This document shows positions 1 to 4,937 of a stretch of 5,533 nt of DNA, piece after piece (the stretch's first letter is position 1; the number at the start of each line of letters is the position of its first letter). The stretch covers positions 1 to 5,533 of the forward strand of contig JAHEKB010000169.1 in the NCBI GenBank assembly GCA_024638525.1, given 5' to 3'. Under the pieces are notes generated by a model. It did no database searches. It was not told the origin of the DNA and saw only the letters and a program-made list of their open reading frames with translations. The position numbers were made by a program, and so were the translations under genes. Source of the stretch: Bacteroidota bacterium (lineage in GTDB: Bacteria > Bacteroidota > Bacteroidia > NS11-12g > UBA9320).

Positions 1-953
1 TAAATGGAGTAGAAAAGATAGTCACTAATAACGGTAGTGCTTCACCTTTTCAATCAGCTGTGGCAATTCCCGTTGCCCTCTCCGTTTTTCACACTTCCTT
101 CAATGTAATAAATACGTTTACCTTGTTGTGGTTTGTTCCTCTTATAGAAAAGATTGTGATTAGATTAGTTCCAGAATCTCAATCTAAAGATATGTATGTA
201 GACGAACCTATGTACTTAAATGAAAGTGCTTTGAGTTATTCACCAACGGCAATTCAAGCATTGATCAATGAATCTAAAAGAGTGTTCGAAGGGCCTGTTT
301 ATGAAATTATGACTCATGCCTTTAATATTCACAGAACGTCTTTGCATGAACCTATTAAACCTAAGGAATTAATAAAGAAGTCTAAAGAAGTGATAGATGT
401 TGATATTAATGAAGTGTATTATTCTAAGGTGAAAACCATTTACAGTTTGATACTTGAATATATCGCTAAAATAACCGCATTGTTTACCCTGTCTAAAAAT
501 AAAGCAAACGAGCTGTATCAAATTCGTTTGGCAAACAGGCATGTCATGACTGCAATTAAGTCCGCCAAAGACGTACAGAAAAATATTGATCAACATATGC
601 TATCGGACAATAAATACATCAAGAAAGAGTATAACAAATTGAGGAAGCGAATGACTAAAGTTTTACGAGCTATATACGTTAACCAAATAGCCGATGGTGC
701 AGAACAATATCTCGAGAATTTTGCCAGACTAAAAACAAAGGTGTTAAGCGATGAAAAAGAACTGAACAATTCTTTGGATCATTTGGTTAGAGAAAAGTTA
801 GTTACAAGTGAAATGGCTATTTCGCTAAGTAATGATCATAACCATATTGTGCAAATCACTCACCTTCTTATGGATGCAGTTGAACTGCTCTATATCAAAT
901 CCGATACCATTTTAGAAGGATTTACAGAAGTCGATTCTACAAGTTTGGCATAG
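1..953 (+). CDS. Na+/phosphate cotransporter family protein with PhoU-like C-terminal domain (5' end outside window)
   Basis: This is the C-terminal part of a sodium-dependent phosphate transporter of the inner membrane (Na/Pi cotransporter, NptA-like). The frame is open from base 3 to the TAG at 951-953, giving 316 visible residues, and the true start lies left of the window. The GTG at 60 is an internal Val codon because the frame continues upstream through coherent sequence. Visible residues 20-57 form the last transport helix, with the family-typical run FHTSFNVINT (29-38) followed by LLWFVPLIEKIV. From about residue 75 to the end the chain is charged and helical, as in the PhoU-like domain fused to these transporters. 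The family signature with the QSS motif would lie upstream and cannot be checked. Bacteroidota homologues are usually around 550-600 residues, so roughly half is present. No clear terminator follows. Family assignment is firm; substrate is inferred from the family. Confidence 0.88.
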   Translation, partial: NGVEKIVTNNGSASPFQSAVAIPVALSVFHTSFNVINTFTLLWFVPLIEKIVIRLVPESQSKDMYVDEPMYLNESALSYSPTAIQALINESKRVFEGPVYEIMTHAFNIHRTSLHEPIKPKELIKKSKEVIDVDINEVYYSKVKTIYSLILEYIAKITALFTLSKNKANELYQIRLANRHVMTAIKSAKDVQKNIDQHMLSDNKYIKKEYNKLRKRMTKVLRAIYVNQIADGAEQYLENFARLKTKVLSDEKELNNSLDHLVREKLVTSEMAISLSNDHNHIVQITHLLMDAVELLYIKSDTILEGFTEVDSTSLA

Positions 954-992
954 TAAAACCTTTATGAACCAAAAAGCCCACTATGTTGAGTA

Positions 993-1009
993 TTTGCATA
1001 ATTCCAAAA
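993..1009 (+). promoter_or_regulatory. Degenerate copy of the TTGC-N7-GCAA element
   Basis: TTTGCATAATTCCAAAA resembles the element at 1025-1039 and even more the beta-barrel gene's copy (TTGCATATTTCGCAAAA read on the minus strand), but one G is missing from the right arm. It lies 31 bases upstream of the intact copy. No TANNTTTG box is found 30 bases downstream, so it is not an independent promoter site. It could be a weak second binding site, or chance in AT-rich DNA. Confidence 0.25.
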
Positions 1010-1023
1010 TGATTAAGAATGCT

Positions 1024-1040
1024 TTTGCATTATATGCAAA
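1024..1040 (+). promoter_or_regulatory. Inverted repeat TTTGCAT-N3-ATGCAAA, candidate activator site
   Basis: Seven-base arms (1024-1030 and 1034-1040) flank TAT. The core TTGC-N7-GCAA at 1025-1039 is 50 to 64 bases upstream of the lipoprotein ATG at 1089. Its centre, 1032, is 30 bases upstream of the first T of the TACCTTTG box at 1062. The same core stands at the same distance before the beta-barrel gene that starts at 2950. There is no TTG -33 element between the repeat and the -7 box, which fits an activator-dependent promoter. The binding protein is unknown. Confidence 0.55.
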
Positions 1041-1061
1041 CTAGTGATTATCAGATTATAA

Positions 1062-1069
1062 TACCTTTG
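1062..1069 (+). promoter_or_regulatory. Bacteroidota -7 element TACCTTTG before the first lipoprotein gene
   Basis: TACCTTTG is an exact match to TANNTTTG and lies 19 bases before the ATG at 1089, implying a start of transcription near 1074-1076 and a leader of about 13-15 bases. No good -33 TTG lies 17-23 bases upstream. The final TTTG is also the left end of the palindrome at 1066-1083. Confidence 0.5.
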
Positions 1070-1083
1070 ATTTATAAATCAAA
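1066..1083. promoter_or_regulatory. 18-bp perfect palindrome TTTGATTTATAAATCAAA
   Basis: This is a perfect palindrome with no spacer, overlapping the -7 box and covering the predicted transcription start, five bases before the ATG at 1089. That is a classical repressor-operator position. It is all A/T apart from one G and one C, so as an RNA hairpin it would be weak; a DNA-binding site is the more natural reading. The protein that might bind is unknown. Confidence 0.4.
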
Positions 1084-1088
1084 TCACT

Positions 1089-1589
1089 ATGAAATCAATC
1101 TACAAAACAACCATCTTGATAATGCTATTGGCGTGTACCGTAATTGCCTGTAAAGACAAGGAGGAAACACCCGCGGAAGAGGACAACCAATTAATATGGA
1201 CTGGCAGTGTAATCTCTTTTGAAAAAGTGGACAGTGCAGACTGGGCTTTAGAGGTTAATCAAGATCGAATCACTGACAAAGTATGGATTACACGTGCAAA
1301 TAATCAGGGTATTTTCAACTTCAAAACCGAGCTAAGCTATCAAGGGGAAGACGTTCAAGGTCGATCTCCCGCAGATACAGAATGGGCTGTGGGTTCAACC
1401 AAAAACGGATTAGACGGCCTGGTTTTTAAAACCTGGGCAAGATTGCATCAAGGGGCTCCATTGGACTTGCTAAATAGAGACCTTATTGTCCATCTTGTAT
1501 CTGAAAATATCTATTTCGACCTTAAATTCACCTCATGGTCATCAGGAGGCAGTGGCGGTGGATTTTCCTATGAACGAACTACACCCTAG
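1089..1589 (+). CDS. Lipoprotein with uncharacterised C-terminal Gly-rich FSYER domain
   Basis: This is a complete 166-residue secreted lipoprotein. A basic N terminus and hydrophobic stretch (residues 8-19) end in the lipobox VIAC, with the lipidated Cys at 21; Cys16 after LLA is a less likely alternative. The tether CKDKEE begins with Lys then acidic residues, like the surface-export signal described for Bacteroidota lipoproteins, so display on the outer face of the outer membrane is likely. Residues 37-166 look like one whole domain that I recognise from secreted proteins of marine bacteria but whose function is unknown: a WTG start, NQDRITDKVWITR (57-69), an IFN turn (75-77), SPADTEWAVGS (93-103), then NIYFDLKFTSWSSGGSGGGF (140-159) followed by SYERTTP. 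In larger proteins this domain is often a module; here it stands alone on a lipid anchor. The gene is monocistronic by its own promoter-like box and terminator. No catalytic motif is visible. Confidence 0.85.
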   Translation: MKSIYKTTILIMLLACTVIACKDKEETPAEEDNQLIWTGSVISFEKVDSADWALEVNQDRITDKVWITRANNQGIFNFKTELSYQGEDVQGRSPADTEWAVGSTKNGLDGLVFKTWARLHQGAPLDLLNRDLIVHLVSENIYFDLKFTSWSSGGSGGGFSYERTTP

Positions 1590-1607
1590 ATATTACATCA
1601 GTCTATC

Positions 1608-1648
1608 AGAGCCTTAAAGTAAACTGAATGTTAAACCTTTAAGGCTTT
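1608..1648 (+). terminator. Hairpin terminator after the first lipoprotein gene
   Basis: AGCCTTAAAG (1610-1619) pairs with CTTTAAGGCT (1637-1646), a 10-bp stem extended by a G-U and an A-U pair to 1608/1648, with a 17-base loop. A short T-rich tail (TTTGTGCATTT) follows. The large loop and interrupted U tract make it weaker than the terminator at 2252-2280, so some readthrough into the next gene is possible. Confidence 0.6.
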
Positions 1649-1650
1649 GT

Positions 1651-1668
1651 GCATTTAGTGAAAAATGC
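1651..1668 (+). repeat. Small inverted repeat GCATTT-N6-AAATGC
   Basis: Six-base arms at 1651-1656 and 1663-1668 sit between the terminator and the second lipoprotein start. It could be a weak leader hairpin or a binding site. I find no TANNTTTG box between 1590 and 1695, so the promoter of the second lipoprotein gene is not identified. Confidence 0.25.
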
Positions 1669-1695
1669 TATGCTGATAATGTGATATTCGCCGGC

Positions 1696-2253
1696 ATGAA
1701 CACAAAAGTTTCGAGGTACAGAAATACATCTATTGCCATAGCACTACTATTTAGCTTTGGTTTGGTCTTTAACGCCTGTAAAGAAAAGGAAGAAGATGAG
1801 CCAGATCCAGTAAAGCCGGTGGTAGCAGAATTGAGCATCAAGACCGGTTATTTCGAGGGTTTTAACTCATTCAATTTTGCAGATCAGGACACTCTCTATG
1901 TGGATTCTCTGCAAAACAACCGCTTATTCAATTTGAATGTGACCGAAAGCGGTTTACCCATAAGGGTAAATACAGATATAGACAGCTTACAATTCAGTTT
2001 TACCTTAAACAGCTATTTAGACATTGAAACATTCAGCACAGAAGACAATGCTTCCATGTATTACCGTTCAGTCTTTGAATTCAACAATTTGGCTGAGATA
2101 GATGCAGACATTCAACTACCTATAAAGTGGACTATTAGCCCCACTCCCAACAATGACACCTTAGAAATCAATCCCGACGGTGACATCCTGACTGTCAATT
2201 ACGATTCCTATCATTCTGATCTTAAAGGACAAGAGGTAAGGACGGTGAAATAA
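1696..2253 (+). CDS. Putative surface lipoprotein, unrecognised family
   Basis: I do not recognise this 185-residue protein. I start it at the ATG at 1696 because that gives a standard lipoprotein signal: basic residues up to Arg9, a hydrophobic core (13-25) and the lipobox FNAC with Cys28. The in-frame GTG at 1681 would add only five residues before the signal. The tether CKEKEEDEPDP closely resembles that of the preceding lipoprotein (CKDKEE) and fits the Lys-acidic surface-export signal of Bacteroidota. The mature part is acidic and rich in Asn, Asp, Phe and Tyr, with alternating hydrophobic patterning that suggests beta structure; there are no further Cys residues and no catalytic motif. 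It may be an immunoglobulin-like or beta-sandwich fold, but this is a guess. A strong hairpin overlaps the stop codon. Between the two lipoproteins lie 106 bases with a terminator, so they need not be one operon. Confidence 0.75.
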   Translation: MNTKVSRYRNTSIAIALLFSFGLVFNACKEKEEDEPDPVKPVVAELSIKTGYFEGFNSFNFADQDTLYVDSLQNNRLFNLNVTESGLPIRVNTDIDSLQFSFTLNSYLDIETFSTEDNASMYYRSVFEFNNLAEIDADIQLPIKWTISPTPNNDTLEINPDGDILTVNYDSYHSDLKGQEVRTVK

Positions 2254-2280
2254 TAAAGGCTCCTTCGGGAGCCTTTATTG
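2252..2280. terminator. Strong bidirectional terminator with UUCG loop
   Basis: A perfect 12-bp stem (2252-2263 with 2268-2279) is closed by the extra-stable C(UUCG)G tetraloop. The arms begin with AATAAA and end with TTTATT, so a U-rich 3' side is produced in both directions. It overlaps the TAA of the plus-strand lipoprotein (2251-2253) and ends three bases before the stop codon of the minus-strand beta-barrel gene, serving both convergent genes. Confidence 0.9.
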
Positions 2281-2281
2281 T

Positions 2282-2950
2282 TTATTTTCCTATGGGTAGA
2301 TTATACCTCAATCCAAGCTGAAAATTTGCCCAGGATAGGCCAGATTCCACCTCTCCGTATTCCGCAGCTATGACAGAACGTTGAGCTCTAAAATCTAAGG
2401 CTAGGCCAAAGTCGAATGTATAATTCATGCCTGCCAATAGTGATATTTCTCTTTGGTCTCCATAGTTCTCATCATCTGAATACGACCCCTCATCTTCGTA
2501 CTGTTCACCACTCTCTAAATCATTGTAAACCCCTGTATATTCTTCCGAATATTTTGCACCAACCAAGATTCCGTATTGGGGTCCAAAGTAAAAGGCAAAG
2601 CGATCATTGGCTTGGTACTGCACAATCAATGGAAGATCCAAGAATTGGTATTTATAGCGCTCGGTATAGTTTTCCTCATAGGAATAATTCGGATCGCTGT
2701 AGCTCGCACTGTTATCGAATTTGAAGTTGCGCTGTTGCAAATTCACCTCTGGTCTAATGGTCCACTTTTTAGCAATGGGAAAAATACCTGAAACGCCGAA
2801 GTAATAGCCAAAGCCAGACTCTGATTCGCCATCATAGCTATAAACGTTGTAGAGCGCACCGGATTGAAATCCCATGGAAGGCCCTTGGGCCATGCTAGGT
2901 GAAGCAATTAGGAGCAGAAATACTGCTAGGCTTGTTGTAATTATTTTCAT
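2282..2950 (-). CDS. Outer-membrane beta-barrel protein, PorT-like family
   Basis: This is a 222-residue porin-like protein with a Sec signal peptide (residues 1-21, predicted cut SMA|QG). The mature chain alternates beta strands and turns in the style of the Bacteroidota OMP_b-brl_2 (PorT-like) barrels: GALYNVYSY, FGYYFGVSGIFPI, WTIRPEVNLQQRNF, the diagnostic YQFLDLPLIVQYQ (101-113), FAFYFGPQYGILVGAKY (118-134), and the last strand WANFQLGLRYNLPIG at the C terminus. The length of about 200 residues fits an eight-stranded barrel. Two loops (79-98 and 134-166) are very rich in Tyr, Glu, Asp and Ser; the second has over a dozen acidic residues in about 30. Such loops may bind cations or face the medium. 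True PorT works in type IX secretion, but this is a broad family and no specific role can be assigned. The gene is monocistronic and shares an upstream element with the lipoprotein gene at 1089. Confidence 0.85.
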   Translation of the reverse strand: MKIITTSLAVFLLLIASPSMAQGPSMGFQSGALYNVYSYDGESESGFGYYFGVSGIFPIAKKWTIRPEVNLQQRNFKFDNSASYSDPNYSYEENYTERYKYQFLDLPLIVQYQANDRFAFYFGPQYGILVGAKYSEEYTGVYNDLESGEQYEDEGSYSDDENYGDQREISLLAGMNYTFDFGLALDFRAQRSVIAAEYGEVESGLSWANFQLGLRYNLPIGK

Positions 2951-2979
2951 GATTTTGTGTGTTAGACTACAATGCTAGG
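2893..2979. repeat. Three copies of TGCTAGG around the beta-barrel start
   Basis: TGCTAGG occurs at 2893-2899, 2924-2930 and 2973-2979; the first and last extend to ATGCTAGGT. Two lie inside the signal-peptide codons and one overlaps the putative -7 box. The spacings (31 and 49 bases) do not point to a helical phase. It may be chance. Confidence 0.2.
2970..2977 (-). promoter_or_regulatory. -7-like box TAGCATTG before the beta-barrel gene
   Basis: Read on the minus strand, TAGCATTG matches TANNTTTG with one mismatch. It lies 19 bases before the ATG, the same gap as the TACCTTTG box of the lipoprotein gene at 1089, and its first T is 30 bases from the centre of the TTGC-N7-GCAA repeat, again identical. 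The positional match supports it more than the sequence alone. Confidence 0.4.
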
Positions 2980-2999
2980 TATGGAATGATGCCTTGCTT

Positions 3000-3014
3000 T
3001 TGCGAAATATGCAA
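3000..3014 (-). promoter_or_regulatory. TTGC-N7-GCAA element before the beta-barrel gene
   Basis: On the minus strand it reads TTGCATATTTCGCAA. It is 50 to 64 bases upstream of the ATG at 2950, exactly the offset of the matching element upstream of the lipoprotein gene at 1089. By eye these are the only two places in the window with TTGC and GCAA seven bases apart. The inner bases are less symmetric than in the other copy (A-C and T-T mismatches), so the outer TTGC/GCAA would be the recognised part. Confidence 0.5.
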
Positions 3015-3036
3015 GAGCAGGGATTTTTATTACTGT

Positions 3037-3067
3037 ATTTTACTAGATGGTAAAATCGCTTAAGCGA
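3037..3067. repeat. AT-rich inverted repeat abutting a 12-bp palindrome
   Basis: ATTTTAC (3037-3043) pairs with GTAAAAT (3050-3056) around a six-base loop, and TCGCTTAAGCGA (3056-3067) is a perfect palindrome sharing base 3056 with it. They lie about 90-120 bases upstream of the beta-barrel gene and about 200 bases upstream of the helical-repeat gene. No gene ends here, so a terminator is unlikely; binding sites for regulators are more plausible. Confidence 0.35.
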
Positions 3068-3221
3068 GAGATAATGAAACACACAAAAAATACCAACCCA
3101 AGGCAACAGAAATTACTGATTCCAATCATTATAGTATTGATCCAAATTCATATAAATCCGACGCATTTAAAAGGCAATAATTACTTACCTTTACCGAGGA
3201 GACAGGTCAGACCATAAAGCC

Positions 3222-3248
3222 TTGTTCATCGCCGTCTGGCTTGCTTTG
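3222..3248 (+). promoter_or_regulatory. Weak promoter candidate for the helical-repeat gene
   Basis: TTG at 3222-3224 and TTGCTTTG at 3241-3248 (TANNTTTG with one mismatch) are separated by 16 bases, slightly short of the usual spacing. The box ends 20 bases before the ATG at 3269, similar to the other promoters in the window. TACCTTTA at 3186-3193 is an alternative without a -33 partner. Confidence 0.28.
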
Positions 3249-3268
3249 TATATCTAAATAAAGACCTC

Positions 3269-3895
3269 ATGGAAGACTCACAAAAAAAAAGCAAGATTAA
3301 GTCAAAGTTGGACAATTGGAAGTCCAATCTAGAGTATTTAAACATGCAGCTTCACTTAGGCCGCAATGATGCTCAAGATGAATTTGAGAAGCAAAAAGTT
3401 AAACTCAAAGAATGGGCCACGGCCTTTCACCATAAAGTGAATGACGCCAAAGATTTGTCAGCTGAGAAGGCAACACAAATCAAAAGTTCATTGCAACACC
3501 TGCGTGTCCAGGCCGCGCTGGGGAAAGCAGACACTGCAGAAAAGCTAAGAGAGCAACAAAAGAATCTCTTGCATGGGATTGACAATCTCAAGCAAGTCAT
3601 TGTCAAAGAATACCATAAAGCGGAAGACTCTGCAGAAGTGGTTACAGAAGAAACCAAGGATTTACTGGATTCACTGCACACCAAATTTGATCTCTTCAGA
3701 CTACAAGCTCACCTTGCGAGTAAGGATGCCGGTGAACAATGGGATATTAAAAAGAAGGAACTGTCTAATAAATTAAAGCAATTGGATCAGCAGCTAGATA
3801 AAAACAAAGAACTGGCCGAGGATAAATGGGATTCATTTTCTCATGAAATGTCAGAGGCATGGTCTCATTTTAAAAAGGCATTTAAAGATGAATAA
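3269..3895 (+). CDS. Cytosolic helical protein with three internal repeats (stress-protein-like)
   Basis: This 208-residue protein has no signal peptide or membrane segment, is very rich in Lys, Glu, Asp, Gln and Leu, and lacks Cys and Pro, so it should be almost entirely helical and probably coiled-coil. It is built of three related units at about 14-57, 68-111 and 133-176. Each begins with a core around an invariant Gln: LNMQLHLGRNDA (24-35), LRVQAALGKADT (78-89), FRLQAHLASKDA (143-154), followed by an acidic-basic helix ending in K-x-L. Core spacing is 54 and then 65 residues. The C terminus has aromatic and hydrophobic residues every three to four positions (W187, F190, M194, W198, F201, F205), forming an amphipathic helix. 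It resembles the coiled-coil 'sll1863 family stress response' proteins and, more loosely, LEA or apolipoprotein-like helices; this is from memory of the style. The gene stands alone, with weak promoter signals and no clear terminator. Confidence 0.8.
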   Translation: MEDSQKKSKIKSKLDNWKSNLEYLNMQLHLGRNDAQDEFEKQKVKLKEWATAFHHKVNDAKDLSAEKATQIKSSLQHLRVQAALGKADTAEKLREQQKNLLHGIDNLKQVIVKEYHKAEDSAEVVTEETKDLLDSLHTKFDLFRLQAHLASKDAGEQWDIKKKELSNKLKQLDQQLDKNKELAEDKWDSFSHEMSEAWSHFKKAFKDE

Positions 3896-3902
3896 GTTTT
3901 GT

Positions 3903-3948
3903 GTTTAAAAAGTTTAAACCGACGGGTATAAAATCGGCTGAAGATTTT
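3903..3948. terminator. Possible weak AT-rich terminators between convergent genes
   Basis: GTTTAAA-AAG-TTTAAAC (3903-3919) starts eight bases after the helical-repeat stop, and AAAATC (3930-3935) pairs with GATTTT (3943-3948) around seven bases. Both are weak, without GC-rich stems or long T tracts. The space 3896-4011 separates two converging genes, so termination is expected here, but neither hairpin is convincing. Confidence 0.25.
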
Positions 3949-4011
3949 GGCCATAAAGACGATTGAAACAAGCCAAGATTAAATGGAGATTGATGAGAAA
4001 AACCAGCCGTC

Positions 4012-4803
4012 TTAGATTTTGAAGCCAGTAATACCGTTTAAGAAGCGTATGCTGGTATCATTAAATTCTACCGGACGATCAATATTGACCACATGCCCGC
4101 AATCTCTGATGATATGCAAGGCTGCTGAAGAATGATCGGCTACAGTACGTCTAACAGACGGTAAGAACATATGATCTTCATCCCCCATAAGGTACAGGGC
4201 TTTAATTCCCGGGTCTTTCTCGCGCAACAAAGACAAGATAGGATTCACCTCAATCGCCAAGGCAAACCATTTTATAAATTCTTTTTGATAGAGCTTTCTC
4301 GCTTCTTGAATAAAAAAATTCCTGGAGTGACGATGATTTCTTTTAGGCATGATCACAAAGGCAAAAAGTTTATACAATAGCAGATATGGCACCACCGTTC
4401 TCAAATGAACTCCCAAACGCATCAACAACTGTCCTTTTGAATTGATCTTTAGAATGGCACCACCAAGTACCATACCATCAATTCTGTTAGGAAATCTACC
4501 CGACAACTCCCTTATGATTACCGTACCCAGAGAAATACCGACAAAATGAGAGCTCAGCACTTTAAGGTGATCCATCACTTCAATGACATCGTTTCCTATC
4601 TCATCAAATGAATATCGTTCAAACCTTTTAAGATCGACACCTTTTGATCTTCCGTGCCCCCTGAGGTCGATTAACAAGACATTAAAATGTTCTTTAAAGG
4701 CTTTGATCTGTTTATACCAAATCGAGCTACTTCCTCCAGCACCATGAATAAAGGTGACCCATTGGGCCTCATCTGATTTAATGAAAGTCTTGTAGCTCAG
4801 CAT
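4012..4803 (-). CDS. Alpha/beta hydrolase with intact catalytic triad
   Basis: This is a complete 263-residue alpha/beta hydrolase, the normal length for the single-domain family (esterases, BioH/MenH-like and dienelactone-type enzymes). It has no signal peptide, so it is cytosolic. The landmarks are in order: oxyanion-hole HGAGG (20-24), the LIDLRGHGRS strand and turn (44-53), nucleophile elbow G-I-S-L-G with Ser91, a mostly helical cap (about 117-195, hydrophobic and basic: LLLYKLFAFVIMPKRNHRHS), acid residue Asp210 in GDEDHMFLP, and His237 in CGHVVNIDRP. All triad residues are present, so it should be active; the substrate cannot be told from sequence. AGGA three bases before the ATG is one of the few good Shine-Dalgarno sites here. 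The DUF2892-like gene lies 126 bases upstream on the same strand; the two may be cotranscribed or separately driven. Confidence 0.92.
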   Translation of the reverse strand: MLSYKTFIKSDEAQWVTFIHGAGGSSSIWYKQIKAFKEHFNVLLIDLRGHGRSKGVDLKRFERYSFDEIGNDVIEVMDHLKVLSSHFVGISLGTVIIRELSGRFPNRIDGMVLGGAILKINSKGQLLMRLGVHLRTVVPYLLLYKLFAFVIMPKRNHRHSRNFFIQEARKLYQKEFIKWFALAIEVNPILSLLREKDPGIKALYLMGDEDHMFLPSVRRTVADHSSAALHIIRDCGHVVNIDRPVEFNDTSIRFLNGITGFKI

Positions 4804-4924
4804 GTTTCCTAATAAACAGCAATATCCATATAATGTTGAAGGATTAGGTCATTTATCCTGGGGGCAATTAGCACATTTTTGATTTGAGAGTAGCTGACAA
4901 CATAGAATGAACAACATTCAACTT

Positions 4925-4937
4925 CAAAACTAAATAG
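4925..4937 (-). promoter_or_regulatory. -7-like element TAGTTTTG upstream of the hydrolase
   Basis: On the minus strand CTATTTAGTTTTG contains an exact TANNTTTG match (4925-4932) that overlaps the stop codon of the DUF2892-like gene. It would give a leader of roughly 115 bases for the hydrolase. Twelve of 13 bases are repeated upstream of the DUF2892-like gene (5201-5213). No TTG lies 17-23 bases upstream, so it is tentative. Confidence 0.3.

Larger units (their letters stand above)
2951..3268. other. 318-base intergenic region between divergent genes
   Basis: This holds the promoters of the minus-strand beta-barrel gene and the plus-strand helical-repeat gene. From left to right I see: the beta-barrel gene's -7-like box (2970-2977), its TTGC-N7-GCAA element (3000-3014), an AT-rich hairpin directly abutting a 12-bp palindrome (3037-3067), a near-match TACCTTTA to the -7 element (3186-3193), and a weak promoter candidate for the plus-strand gene (3222-3248). 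No small coding frame with a convincing start stands out, and I recognise no riboswitch. Confidence 0.6.

Noticed and set aside
60..62. GTG as the start of the leftmost gene
   Set aside because: The frame is open to the window edge and the upstream residues continue the transporter sequence, so this is an internal Val codon.
1024..1040. Terminator of the Na/Pi cotransporter gene
   Set aside because: The stem is AT-rich with a three-base loop and no T tract, and its position matches an element upstream of another gene, so a binding site is the better reading.
1681..1683. GTG start for the second lipoprotein
   Set aside because: The ATG at 1696 in the same frame gives a complete lipoprotein signal; the GTG would add only five residues and has no supporting ribosome-binding site.
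2705..2719. A further TTGC...GCAA element
   Set aside because: It lies within the beta-barrel coding sequence and its arms are six, not seven, bases apart.
2416..2791. Two plus-strand frames opposite the beta-barrel gene
   Set aside because: They are antisense shadows; the minus-strand product has a signal peptide and family motifs.
3427..3684. Minus-strand frame inside the helical-repeat gene
   Set aside because: Its Ser- and Cys-rich translation is the usual mirror of a Lys/Glu/Ala-rich helical protein.
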